Positions 12,101 through 22,033 of a DNA stretch of 64,000 bases are shown here, in pieces. Numbering within the stretch: the stretch's first letter is position 1; each line of letters starts with the position of its first letter. Where the stretch lies: contig JAGFNK010000081.1 in the NCBI GenBank assembly GCA_025769875.1, positions 62,001 to 126,000 on the forward strand. The letters are read 5' to 3'. Source of the stretch: Russula earlei. Lineage: Eukaryota; Basidiomycota; Agaricomycetes; Russulales; Russulaceae. The translations under genes and the position numbers were made by a program. Below the pieces are notes generated by a model. That model saw only the letters and a list, made by a program, of their open reading frames with translations, did no database searches and was not told the DNA's origin.

Positions 12101-13348
12101 GTGGGGCTTGCTGTATGTCGATTGTGCCGAGAATTGCTCGTGCAACAATGCACACGCGATATTGTGGACACCTCTACTCACCCCTTTTGCTCGTGTGAAC
12201 AGGGTGACACCATAGAGGCTGGGTTTCCTCCTATAAGGAAGGGTCCTTCAAGGGCCCTCTCTGGAGAATGGTTCATGACACTAGGCGACTATGGGCTGCA
12301 GGCAGAGCTCTACCGCTTGGACCACCTCTACACCCAACAAGAAACATTGGAGGCTAACTATAAAGTGCTTGAAGAAGAGGGGAAGCAGCTGCGCTACAAG
12401 CTCAGCAAATACCTAGCCAAGAAGCGAGGAGTAGAGAGAGGCAGGGCTGAAGCCAAGGAGAGAATGGCGGCAGGCAAAGTACGCTCACGTTGCTGGGAGT
12501 TCATTGAAGCAGGCTGTAGCCAGGGGGAAACCCCTCCAGGTGTCTGGGCTGAAGAACTCCTCACCAACTACCGGGCTGGGCAGCCCATTCCCCCTCTACC
12601 CGTCTTCGTCCCTCAGCTGCCTTTGGCAGACATCGCTCAGGGGTATGCTACCCCTAACCCAGAACCAGTGCCAGCCAGCCCCACACCTACAATGGTGCAA
12701 GGGTATTCAGAGGAGGAGATTGACGTCCTCCAAACCATGTCCGGTATGCGCCTTCGAGGAGGAGCAGGATCAGAAGCATCACCAAACCCTTCCCCCCAGA
12801 GCTCCATCTATTACCATTCCTATAGCAGCAGTGGCGAAGCATCTACTGCAATGGCTGACTTTATTCCAGAGCCTCAGCAACTGAACATGATAGAAGGGAG
12901 GAGGAAGAGGAACCGATGCAAGTATTGTGGCGAGGTAGGACATTTTAACAAGTACTGTCCACTGCCCCACCAATATTGCCACGACCAACTGGCAGCAGAC
13001 GCTGCCTCACATTGCCTAGTGCCTCCCTATCATCGCTCCTATGCACCAGTCAGATTGTGCCCTTTTCACCAAGGATGGGAACTGGCACACCCAAGCAAGA
13101 AGAGGAAGTCCGACCAGGAGAGGGAGGACACTGCTAACCCACACATCTTGCAGGTAGCAAAAGGAGAAGGGTCCAGGACCTTTCAGGAACCTTTCACTAC
13201 CACTCCTCTCCACTCCAACACACCTCCAGTCTGGAGGTTACCTAGGGACTCTGACAGACTTCCACAGATCATGTCTCCTTCAGCCATCACTGAGGAGTCA
13301 GAGGCGATAGTGGCCTCAGCATTGGCTGCCTATGAGGCAGCAGAATAA
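12101..13348 (+). CDS. Extra CCHC zinc-knuckle protein of the gypsy element (3' of pol)
   Basis: This is an open frame of 415 residues between pol and the 3' LTR. Residues about 60-130 form a charged helical/coiled-coil segment (LDHLYTQQETLEANYKVLEE), followed by a Pro-rich linker. A zinc knuckle CKYCGEVGHFNKYCPLPHQY sits near residue 270 and is followed by further Cys/His residues (CPFHQGW). It is not gag: gag with its own knuckle lies upstream. The minus-strand remnant at 30,983-32,155 has the same knuckle context, with matching Pro-His-x-Tyr-Cys spacing, so this is a conserved accessory gene of the retroelement family. It is free of stops although pol is full of them. A nucleocapsid-like or RNA-binding role is inference only. 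Confidence 0.65.
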   Translation: MGLAVCRLCRELLVQQCTRDIVDTSTHPFCSCEQGDTIEAGFPPIRKGPSRALSGEWFMTLGDYGLQAELYRLDHLYTQQETLEANYKVLEEEGKQLRYKLSKYLAKKRGVERGRAEAKERMAAGKVRSRCWEFIEAGCSQGETPPGVWAEELLTNYRAGQPIPPLPVFVPQLPLADIAQGYATPNPEPVPASPTPTMVQGYSEEEIDVLQTMSGMRLRGGAGSEASPNPSPQSSIYYHSYSSSGEASTAMADFIPEPQQLNMIEGRRKRNRCKYCGEVGHFNKYCPLPHQYCHDQLAADAASHCLVPPYHRSYAPVRLCPFHQGWELAHPSKKRKSDQEREDTANPHILQVAKGEGSRTFQEPFTTTPLHSNTPPVWRLPRDSDRLPQIMSPSAITEESEAIVASALAAYEAAE

Positions 13349-13448
13349 GGCCGATACATCTTCACCACATCACCTCCTCATCTTGATAATGATGGCATTG
13401 ACCCCACCACTCGATTTTAGAATTGTTGGTGTGTGGGACCACCAATCT

Positions 13449-13461
13449 GAAGGAGGGGTGA
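13449..13461 (+). promoter_or_regulatory. Polypurine tract of gypsy element
   Basis: The purine-rich run GAAGGAGGGGTGA directly abuts the 3' LTR start (TGTTACC). This is the expected position for plus-strand priming. Confidence 0.7.
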
Positions 13462-14081
13462 TGTTACCAAGTGGTTTGGGGTCCGGAAGATGCCGGAACA
13501 CCTGAACTATGGACTGCACCGTTTGCATCATGCGTGTGTCAGATCTTGATCGTTTATGTTCATTGATATCACGTTCGGAACATGTTGATTGTATCTTTCT
13601 GAAAAAGTATTGAAAAAGCAATGAGTAGCATTGCTTCTGTTCCAGATGTTCCTATACTGCCACGTACATTGCTTCCTTGATTAGGAAAGTACTTATGACA
13701 CCGAGATTGCTACTAGGGAAGCACTTAATGCTTCCAGCACTGAGATCATTTACATAGAAGCAACCTTGCTTCTATGAGCCATATTTTGCTTCTATAGCAC
13801 CAACCAGTACTACAGTAGCACAAACCTTATCCCTGTAGGGCTATATAAGGCCCCCAGTTGTAACAGTTGAGCCCTAAGCTCAACTTAGTTTGCCAATCCC
13901 AAACAGTTGACTCCTACCCCATCTGCAGAGCCCCTCTCATCTTGTTGCCATACTCCAGAAGGATCTAACACTCCTTCCCCTCCACGAGTATTGCTTGCTT
14001 GACTCAAGCATATCTGCATTGGTAGGACACGTTCATAGACGCGACCATTGATCTTATTAAAGGCACTTTGGAGCCTTAACA
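13462..14081 (+). repeat. 3' LTR of gypsy element (family A)
   Basis: A 620 bp unit with TGTTA...TAACA ends. It has a TATA-like GGGCTATATAAGGCCCC near 13,836. It provides the empty target for both TIR elements at the 5' LTR, at TA dinucleotides near 13,725 and 14,055. The target duplication of the whole element cannot be checked because the left flank is outside the window. Confidence 0.9.
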
Positions 14082-14620
14082 GGGTGACTGAGCGACTCCA
14101 CAGTGACCTCATAGGCTCACTAAGCGCTCCACAGTGACAACATAATGATGTCATCGCTCCACAATGATTAGTAATGTGCTCAGTAAGCCTGAAACTTGAC
14201 ACAAGCGAGTTTATGCCTCTGTAGTCCTATTGGATGGTACCAAAGGGTCCAGAATAGTTCCAGTTCTTTGTAATTGACCCTGTACACTGTATATAAGCCC
14301 CAATGAAGCATGGCAGTCATCAGACTGTCCATTTGTGATACTCTCATCTTCCTGGGTACTCCCCCACGACCACTCAGTCTAAAGATTCCCCTCGACTCCA
14401 AGGTACTCTTCAATGACTGCCTTGTCTAAAGCCCTCTCGCTACACTGGCCTCCAGCCTTCGCCTCTGTCTCTTGCAACACCTACCAGTCCCCATCTGGTA
14501 CCTCCTCATCATTTGGCTCGTCCTCCTGTTCAACGCCGCCTTCACCGCATATCATCTGTTCTGACCCTTGCCCACCTGCTCCTGAGTCCTTAGTGATCAG
14601 CAGTACGTGTCTTGACAGGC
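14082..14620 (+). other. Unclassified sequence after gypsy LTR
   Basis: No gene is supported. There is a TATA-like TGTATATAAGCC at about 14,288 followed by a Ser/Pro-rich open frame (14,413-14,691) of 92 residues with no recognisable domain. The layout resembles a retroelement leader, but I see no LTR boundary. Short repeated phrases (CTCCACAGTGAC, CTCCACAATGAT) occur at 14,095-14,170. Confidence 0.35.
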
Positions 14621-14623
14621 ATG

Positions 14624-14810
14624 ATGCAGGCATGACCCCCAGCCAAAATATTACTTCAAAACCACTTGATGGACCTCCAATTCTTTGCTAGAATGACAGT
14701 AATGGCACTTGATAGTATTACTACAAAGTTTTGAATGGAGTCATTTGAGCAGATACAGGGAAAAATCAAATCGCCAAGGTGATCAACTGCCGAGTTCCCG
14801 ATCACCCACA
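14624..14810 (+). repeat. Direct copy of the right end of the 21,171-21,794 element
   Basis: The stretch starting GATGCAGGCATGACCCCCAG is about 80% like 21,600-21,790 in the same orientation. It ends GCCGAGTTCCCGATCACC, which corresponds to the terminal GCGAGTTCCCCATAGGTG there. It is probably the right end of a related element whose other end is lost or unrecognised. Confidence 0.6.
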
Positions 14811-14825
14811 GTATTTCCCACCACA

Positions 14826-15235
14826 TAGCTGTGATACATGGTTATAGTACGGCGTTGCTAGACAGATCTTGCGTGTCGATGCGCGTGTTCAGACAGTGAC
14901 CATATGGACAGCGCAAAGTACATCGTTCCCGGGACCGGGCATGGACGCCATTACTCTCTTGTTGGCTGCCGTTCTGCCGCTCGACGCCCATCGCTCTCAA
15001 AGACCTCCGCGTTCCCGCGATGGCCGAGCAGCTGCGACATCCCTGATGGTGCTACACTGTGATCCGGAATCAGCTTGCTCAACACGATCGGGGCCACGAG
15101 TATTGCGCAGGTGTGATGACCCATACACCAGTTTCGGCCTCTGCTCCCCTTCTATGGTGGCCATGCATGTGTGCAGACAGGAGGACACACACAGCGAGCT
15201 AATCATAGGGACTGTAGCACGCGTGGAAGGGGAAC
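14826..15235. repeat. Dispersed repeat R1, copy 1
   Basis: This shares long near-identical blocks with 26,455-26,780, such as CATCGTTCCCGGGACCGGGC. It continues into sequence related to the spacers of the dsRBD family (24,540-24,640), for example GTGTGCAGACAGGAGGACAC. A short third copy is at 57,955-58,030. No intact frame is seen. Confidence 0.7.
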
Positions 15236-15690
15236 ACTTCAGTAAGTGAAGGCTGGACAGAGGGTAGAAGAGAACAGTGAGCAGGCAAGGCAACTGAGAG
15301 GACAAATGCGAATGCGACGCATTTGCGAGAAGAGAAGGAAGGGAGACGTCAACATGGAGAGTTTCACGCAAGCCGACAGGACAGGAAAGAGGGGAAAACC
15401 ACTCTATTCATCTGAGACAGACCTAGGAGACCTTTATACAGGAGTAGATAAAGCGTACGAAAGACGTTCGAGACCGCACGAGAAAAAGGGAATCAAGGAT
15501 AAAGTTCAATTGGGATCACGTGAAACAAACCTATGACATTACAGGTTACTACCCAATCAATCGCAAATTTCTTGAACAGAGAGCGACGCGGCTAGGAAGG
15601 CGAAGCGAGGCGCGCTAAGGCCATCCAGCCCTTGAGTACGGCAGCGAAGAGGGGGCGCGTGAGGGGCGTGGCACGAACTTGAGGAAAAAC
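15236..15690 (-). repeat. Dispersed repeat R2, copy 1 (LTR-like)
   Basis: The reverse complement matches 29,215-29,725 almost end to end. It contains a TATA-like segment (CTCCTGTATAAAGGTCTCC on the minus strand) and a GC-rich 5' part. Size and promoter-like layout suggest a solo LTR, but clear TG...CA ends and a target duplication were not found. Confidence 0.55.
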
Positions 15691-15735
15691 GAATGACAAG
15701 TAATATTTACATATATATACACATACGGTCCGGCT

Positions 15736-16724
15736 TTGTCCGTAAACATGCCACCGGGTGGCTGCACGTCATCTCCCCGTGCTGTTGTTCCGCGTTCTTG
15801 CACATGTACAGTTAGCAAGAGTGTTTGCCGCAAATCTTCAAATCACGAAGTATCCCTCATAGGCTACATCCCTACCAGTGAGATTACCTGCTTCTCAGAC
15901 CCACAAATACCAAAGTACCGACTCTTTGACGCATGCCTGAAGAAGATACTGGAACTGTTGAAAAGTGCTGGCAACAACAGAACAAAGCTGATTTGTGTGG
16001 ATGATGTCATCCACTGGATCTTTCCCATCCTTGCAGCATATGTGGGCAATCATCTAGAGCAATGCCTGGTTGCAGGCTGCAAGGAGAATTGATGCCCAAT
16101 CTGTACCATGCCTGCCAAGTCCCAAGGCGATGGATTTCTATTCCCATTACAGTCCCAGTTGCACATGGAACAGGTGTTACATCTCAAGGCTAATGGCCAT
16201 CACCCTCCTGAGTTCTTGGAATGGGGCTTGTGCAAGGTCTTCTTGCCGTTTTGGGCTGGCATGCCCCATACAGACATCTTTATGTGCATTTCCCCTGATA
16301 TCCTCCATCAACTCTTTTTAGGTGTATTTTGTCACCTTTTGGAATGGTGTGCTCAGTTAATGGGTGCTAAACGTTTGGACAAATGCTTTGAAGCTCTGCC
16401 AGTGTACTTGGGACTCAAACACTTCAAGCACGGTGTTTCTAACATGTCAAAATGGACAGGGTGGGAGTATCACGACATGTCACAGAGTCTATTGGGCATT
16501 ATTTCTGGCAGAGTGGATCCCTGGGTGGTGCTCGTAGCCCGAGCACTGTTGGACTTCATCACATATGCAGGATACCAAAGGCATATGACAAAAACTCTTC
16601 TGTGCATAGAACAGGCCTTGGAGGTGTTCCATTCACACAAACATGTATTGATTGACCTTGGAGTGCACGAGCACTTCAGTATTCCAAAAGTTCACTCAAT
16701 GCAGCATTACGTGGCTGGAATTAA
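15736..16724 (+). pseudogene. Plavaka-type transposase, first part
   Basis: This is transposase of the Plavaka group (CACTA-related DDE elements of basidiomycetes). The motif order is typical: LIGYIPTSEI, then FPILAAYVGNHLEQCLVAGC, then DIFMCISPDILHQLFLGVF, HGVSNMSKWTGWEYHDM and FSIPKVHSMQHYV. The upstream N-terminal third of the usual protein is absent. A TGA at 16,090 sits where an Arg is expected in CKENRCP-type sequence. At 16,725 the frame is interrupted by a PIF/Harbinger element and it resumes at 20,120. The copy cannot make transposase. Confidence 0.85.
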
Positions 16725-16873
16725 GGCCCATGATACCAACTGAGAATTCTTGAACTTCGAACTTGAACTTGAATTTCGGGATTTTCCGGGAGTGACTGGT
16801 GTGACCAGTGTGATATAAGTGACATCACATATATGATAAACTAATAGGTTTTTTTTTAATATGAGTTTTTATT

Positions 16874-16968
16874 CACTTGTGATTTGCATATTCGCTTGTG
16901 ATTTGCATATTCGCTTGTGATTTGCATATTCGCTTGTGATTTGCATATTCGCTTGTGATTTGCATATT
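16874..16968 (+). repeat. Five tandem 19 bp subterminal repeats of Harbinger element
   Basis: The unit is CGCTTGTGATTTGCATATT; the first copy has CA for CG. A single inverted copy lies near the other end (about 19,957-19,975). The position and the inverted partner suggest transposase or Myb-protein binding sites (inference). Confidence 0.85.
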
Positions 16969-17088
16969 CACGTATTGGGATATTTGTGTGTGATTGCACA
17001 TGTGTAAGCCCTTTGTCAGTACCTTCTTTTCACCTTCACTTCGGTGTCACCCCACACTTTATTTTCCTGATCCTGATCATCACCTCCC

Positions 17089-18316
17089 ATGCAGACCCAC
17101 TCGTCAAGAAGCTCTGATTCCTCTGCAGAAGAAACCTGAGCAGATATCAAGGCAAGATGGACGACTGAGGAGGAAGCCGAGTTCTTAAACTTCCTCTTGG
17201 AGCACAAGGACCAAATGACATCCAACGCTATGTTCAAGGATCAAGTCTTCAATGAGGCGGCCAGTCAAATTAGGTCCCTTTGTAAGAAGGGTGGCTTCAA
17301 AACTCTGAGCTCGTGCAAGACGAAGTGGCAAAGGGTACATGTTTCCTCTTTTGACTACACCTCAACACTGACACCGTTCAACTAGATGAAGACCGACTGG
17401 GACACCATTTCAGCGATCAAAAATAAGTCTGGCATGGCTTGGGATGATGTGACAGGAATGGACATATCAGCAGAAAATCAAAATCAGGCAGTGTATGATG
17501 AGCTGGTTGCAGTGCGTCTGTAACTCCTGATTTGTCGACAATATCTTACTTTAGTAGGACAAACCAGCAGTCAAGAAGTTCCACCACAAGGGCTGGCCAC
17601 ATTGCGAGGCCATGGAATCTCTTGGAGGAACAAAAACCAAAGGCAAACACGCATACCAGGCTTCGCAGCCAACGCCTCGTGCTGAGCATGCTCCATCCCA
17701 GCCAACACCTCGTGCTGAGCATGCTCCATCCCAGCCACCTACTCCTGCTCACCTGACCCCCGATTTGTCTCAAGTCAGCGGCAGCAGGAGGGCATCGACT
17801 TCACCATCAAATACCTCATTCGACTTCGTAACCAACAAGCGTAAATCACCTCGCATTGACGATATCCTGATGACCAAAACATCTTCAGCTAAAAAACAGA
17901 GGGGTGACACCGTGGCATCTGCTGTCATGGGTGTTACAGCGGTCATGAACAGAGTTGTTGATGTCTTTGACTCAACTGTCCATTCTCTTGGTTTCTCCCC
18001 GCCCATGCCTGAATTCGCACCCGCACCCGCACTTGCACCTGCACCCGCACTCGCAGGTGATACTGTACCTGGATTTTTGGCACTTCCCAAGTATGCACGC
18101 CGGACACTGGCAGTCCAACACCTTGCCAGTGATATCAAGGATATCACAAATGGTTGTTGGTTGCCAACTGATGATATTGTCCCAGCATTATCCCTGTTTG
18201 CCAATTGCAGCATCGGAGAGGTGGATGGCTACCTCGCGCTCATATCCATGGAGTCATCACATGAGTTTGCACGTGGATACATATGTAATCTGGTGGAGAA
18301 AGTGAAGCGAGCGTAA
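17089..18316 (+). pseudogene. Harbinger accessory Myb/SANT-like DNA-binding protein
   Basis: The second gene of PIF/Harbinger elements encodes a trihelix/SANT-like protein that binds element ends and brings in the transposase. Here ARWTTEEEAEFLNFLLEH starts the domain, followed by SCKTKWQR. Introns at 17,335-17,385 and 17,512-17,557 have GT-AG ends, and removing them keeps the frame through KKFHHKGWPHCEAM. The C-terminal half has duplicated PTPRAEHAPSQ units and a basic patch (NKRKSPR), then a helical C-terminal domain. One TGA at 17,137, just before the SANT domain, blocks translation from the likely ATG at 17,089. A downstream or alternative start cannot be excluded. Confidence 0.7.
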
Positions 18317-18459
18317 GCGATGATTTGTGTTGTTGTGTCATGTATGTGTATCCAAATAAATATTTCACATATTGTGAAATTACATGTGATGTGCCAAAAA
18401 AAATTTCTGTCAAAAAGTTGCACGCTTTGTCCCCGTTGTTGTCCCCTCCCTCGCTCAAG

Positions 18460-19809
18460 ATGCCTGATAACCCTCATCAGCAATGGGTACAATGGCGACG
18501 CCAACGGCACCAACGGCTCTATGTCATGTTAAATATGTCAACTGTTCTCCTACTTTGCTGCCAAGCATTACTTGAGCTCCTTGAACCCCTCTATTGTCCT
18601 CCTATCCCATATCACACATCTTCATACACTGGGGCTAAGTGGGTTGAGGACCTACTCACTGGCCATCCAGAGCGCATTCGGACTGAGCTTGGGGTGCATA
18701 AAAAAGTATTTATCATCCTCCAGCGGATCCTCCAATGACTTGGTATCTCATCATCACAACACGTCCAAGTCGAAGAACAAATTGCTATCTTCCTTTATAC
18801 AGCTGTCACAGGGCTGCCATTGACACATGTCGGAGAGCGTTTTCAGCGGTCACCCCGCACCATTTCAAAGTAAGTATCTCTCAGGTTTCTTTCAGATGTC
18901 ATCTGATGGATAGCTAGGTATTTTAAAAAAATTCTAGGTGTTCTCTCGAGCCCTCCCTTCTACACCACATTTGTGCGCCTTCCCGATGCCGATTCACCCC
19001 CTCACCCCTTCATCCAAAGCAACCCCAAATTCTTTCCATTTCTCAAGGCTATCAATGGTACACATATCGACTGTTTTGCCACTGCTGCAGAGCGTGATGC
19101 GGCAAGGAACTGCAAAGGAGGTCTCACGCAGAACTGCCTCGTGGGATGCTCATTCGACCTCCGCTTCACCTACCTGCTGACTGGTTGGGAGGGTTCCACT
19201 GCTGACGCGACACTTTTTCACGCAGCACATCATTCTGATCTTCATGTCCCAAGGGGGAAGTATTATCTTGGTGATGCGGGTTTTGCCTCGTCAGATGTAC
19301 TTCTCACCCCTTATCGAGGTGTGCGGTACCATCTAGCTGAATGGGGCCGTGCTCGCACAAGGTGAGTCTTTGTTGTCTTACTTTCAAGTTGTCTTACTGA
19401 TGTTTGTCCTAGGCCACGCACACCCAAGGAGCTGTTCAATTTGCGTCATGCCCAAGCTCGCAATGTCATTGAACGCATTTTTGGAATTCTCAAGCGGCGT
19501 TTCAAGATTCTCTCACAACCCCGCGAGTATGACATGGGAGTTCAAGCACGCATCCCATGTGCGCTCGCAGCACTTCACAATCTTATTCATGCATATGACT
19601 CTAGGGAGATTGGCACCTTTGACGACCAAGTGGCTGACCTCCAGATGGACGCACAAGAAGAGGAAGCGCTGGCTGGTGAACTTGGAACAGGCCCTGTGAC
19701 GCAGCGTGAGAGGGAGCGAGCAAATATCAGGCGAGATAAAATTGCTGATGACATGTGGGAGCAGTATCAGAGAATTCAGAGGGACCACGCAGAACGTGTT
19801 ATTGCATAG
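18460..19809 (+). pseudogene. PIF/Harbinger DDE transposase (one TGA)
   Basis: DDE_Tnp_4-type transposase that cuts and pastes the element. Exons are 18,460-18,869, 18,918-19,361 and 19,413-19,809, with introns of 48 and 51 bp and GT-AG ends. The first catalytic Asp is in NGTHIDCFA, the second in YLGDAGFASS, and the Glu in NVIERIFGILKRRFKIL. The helix-turn-helix-like region VGERFQRSPRTISK precedes the first intron. The only visible defect is TGA at 18,736-18,738, between ILQ and LGISSS. The C-terminus (RIQRDHAERVIA) is complete. The element may have been active recently, or may still move with help from another copy. Confidence 0.88.
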
Positions 19810-20119
19810 TATTTTTTTCAAAAAAAGATTTTCCATTTCCTCTTCAAAAATCTCTCGCTCCGCGTGCATGGATCCTGGGCCCTACAGTATGCCTCGGCAA
19901 CATTCAGCGGACACAAGCGGACTGAGTCAGTTCCCAGTCACGGCTGCAATCACAATACGCGAATATGCAAATCACAAGCGAATAAAAACTCATATTAAAA
20001 AAAAACATCATATATACGATGTCACTTATATCACACTGGTCACACCAGTCACTCCCGGAAAATCCCGAAATTCAAGTTCAAGTTCAAAGTTCAAGAATTC
20101 TCGGTTGGTATCATGGGCC

Positions 20120-21003
20120 TAAGTGTTTGGGCTCAGCTGACGGTTTCAACATGGAAAGCTCTGAATGCCTTCACATAGATTATGCCAAGCGTGCCTTTAA
20201 GGCCTCCAATCATCACGATTACATTATGCAAATGGCTCAGTGGATTCAACGCCAGGAAGCTATGTTTATCAATAAACAATTCTTAGCATGGTCCCTTAAA
20301 ACATCTTCCCCAGAGTCGGAATCTACAAATATGACCGCATGTTTCATTACATATTTGATTGCCAAGAAACCACCCCACTACATCTCAGTTCGGACTCTGG
20401 CAATGGAATACAATGCCCCGGACTTCATTAACACATTGCAGGATTTCCTCCAGAAGATTGATATACCCAGTCGATTCACCATGCCAAATGTCTATGACCA
20501 GTTCAATATCTACAAACTGATTCATATCAACTGGTCAGCAACAATGGATTCGGACATAGAATCATACCATGTCAACGCATTTCCTGAGCGCCCTAACAGT
20601 GGCCATGGACAACGTTCGGGATCAAAATTTGCAACAGAATCATGATCATTTATTGTAAATGAAGGGCTTCGCTTGGCACGGATTCATGTTATTTTCGAAC
20701 TCCCCAAGCACCTAGGGGATTTCCCTCATCCATTGGCTTACATTCATTGGTTTCGTCCATTCACCAATGTGGATCCCACAACACATATGCATCAAGTCGT
20801 CCTGTCAACTAGAAACCACATGCCATATTTGGAAGTGCTCAGCGTGAAACGAATATGGCGAAGTTGTGTCTTAATCCCACAGTTTAGCTCAAACCAAGTT
20901 CCCTCATTGTGGACAAGAGAAGGTCACCATATACAATCCATCCCAAAGTATTATCTTAGGAGGCACCTAGATCAAAATATGTTTCAAAAGAATGATGGAT
21001 GAG
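20120..21003 (+). pseudogene. Plavaka-type transposase, second part
   Basis: This continues the frame broken at 16,724. It begins with the LGSADGFNMESSECLHIDYA segment, which is the expected next motif, then KRAFKASNH, and ends with the C-terminal beta-rich domain (HPLAYIHWFRPF). A TGA at 20,643-20,645 interrupts it. It stops at 21,001-21,003. Confidence 0.85.
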
Positions 21004-21170
21004 TAGCCCATGAGTTCATAGAAACGTGGATATGGCTAGTTACATTGCGTGCTTCAAGTTCCCTCAGACCAGCAGCATTCATGTGTTCGTTGATCAGTGA
21101 AGCGAGCAAAAAGGGGGAGCAGGAGACTGCACAGAACTGTCATTCGAAACTGTAGCTACCAGTCATTAAA

Positions 21171-21794
21171 TACTATCACCTATGGGGAACTCGCCATTCC
21201 ACTACCATCTCGCCAGTCACAAATGTCACGAAAGTAACAGACATGTAACACATGCCAAATTAAAGTCTGCCCGGGATGAATGTATTTATTGGGGACTAGG
21301 GAAAACAGTTGTAATGGAGTAGCATTATTGAGTGAAATCCAGGACTTGCTATGTACGGAACGTGGTGCTCACATCATGGGCCAGTGCTGCACGAGTAAAA
21401 GTAAAAGATCAATATATATCATTGTTATAGCTGCCTGTAGCCGCTGCTCATATGTATTGTCTTGTGCTGGCCAATTGGACCACCTGTAACATGGCATTAA
21501 GAGGATAAAACAGCAGTGGTGACCAGACTCCTCCGAGTCAGTGTACGGTGATCACCCAGCTGGAATCAAACTCTGCACTCCGCCATGACAGAAGGTGTGA
21601 TGCAGGCGTGACCCCCAGCCAAAATACTACTCGAAAACCACTCAATGGACTTCCATTTTTCTTTGCTAGAATGACATTAATGGCACTCAATAGTATAACT
21701 ACAAAGTTTTAAATGGGGTTGTTTGAGCAGATACAGGGGAAAATGAAATCGGCGAGATGGTAGTGGAATGGCGAGTTCCCCATAGGTGATAGTA
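21171..21794. mobile_element. 624 bp element with perfect 44 bp TIRs (MITE-like)
   Basis: Bases 21,171-21,214 are the exact reverse complement of 21,751-21,794. The ends read TACTATCACCTATGGGGAAC. No coding frame of note is inside. No target duplication is obvious (flanks TTAAA and CTGTG). The CACC-type end just downstream of the Plavaka C-terminus suggests a Plavaka/CACTA-derived MITE, but this is inference. Confidence 0.8.
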
Positions 21795-22030
21795 CTGTGG
21801 CAAAGGCAGAGGAAAAGCAGGTAATCAAGAGAGCAGAGGGATAGAGGACGTGAGACAAGATGAGTAAGTAGGTGAGTATGACATCGCGATGGAACGCGAA
21901 CCAGAATTGAGGCATAAGACATTCTACACTAACCAGAATGAGGCAAGTGTTTAGCAAAATCGGAGAGTAAGTAAATGAGACAGGATGGGAATTCATAGCA
22001 GTACAGTATATCAGTCAAGAGCGTACTAAA
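21795..22030. other. No feature seen
   Basis: Purine-rich sequence with no supported frame, repeat or RNA gene. Confidence 0.4.
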
Positions 22031-22033
22031 AGC

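Larger units (their letters stand above)
933..14081 (+). mobile_element. Ty3/gypsy chromodomain retrotransposon, decayed, with nested insertions
   Basis: The domain order after gag is protease, reverse transcriptase, RNase H, integrase and chromodomain, which defines Ty3/gypsy (chromovirus type). The 3' LTR is 13,462-14,081. The 5' LTR is broken by two TIR elements and its start is outside the window. A solo LTR of another family splits the integrase at 8,983-9,600. A second gene with a CCHC knuckle lies between pol and the 3' LTR. Many in-frame TGA codons show that the copy is dead. Confidence 0.88.
16725..20119 (+). mobile_element. PIF/Harbinger element inserted in Plavaka transposase
   Basis: A 3,395 bp element with TIRs beginning GGCCCATGATACCAAC and continuing through GAGAATTCTTGAAC. 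It is flanked by a TAA duplicate (16,722-16,724 and 20,120-20,122), the TWA duplication typical of the superfamily. Deleting the element and one duplicate restores the Plavaka frame exactly. It encodes a Myb/SANT-like protein and a DDE transposase in the same direction. Its subterminal region has five 19 bp repeats on the left and one inverted copy on the right. Confidence 0.95.

Noticed and set aside
14413..14691. Possible small Ser/Pro-rich protein after the gypsy LTR
   Set aside because: No domain, low complexity, and the homologous stretch near 21,600 is not open.
16874..16968. CRISPR-like array
   Set aside because: The 19 bp units are directly adjacent with no spacers and lie in a transposon subterminal region of a eukaryotic genome.
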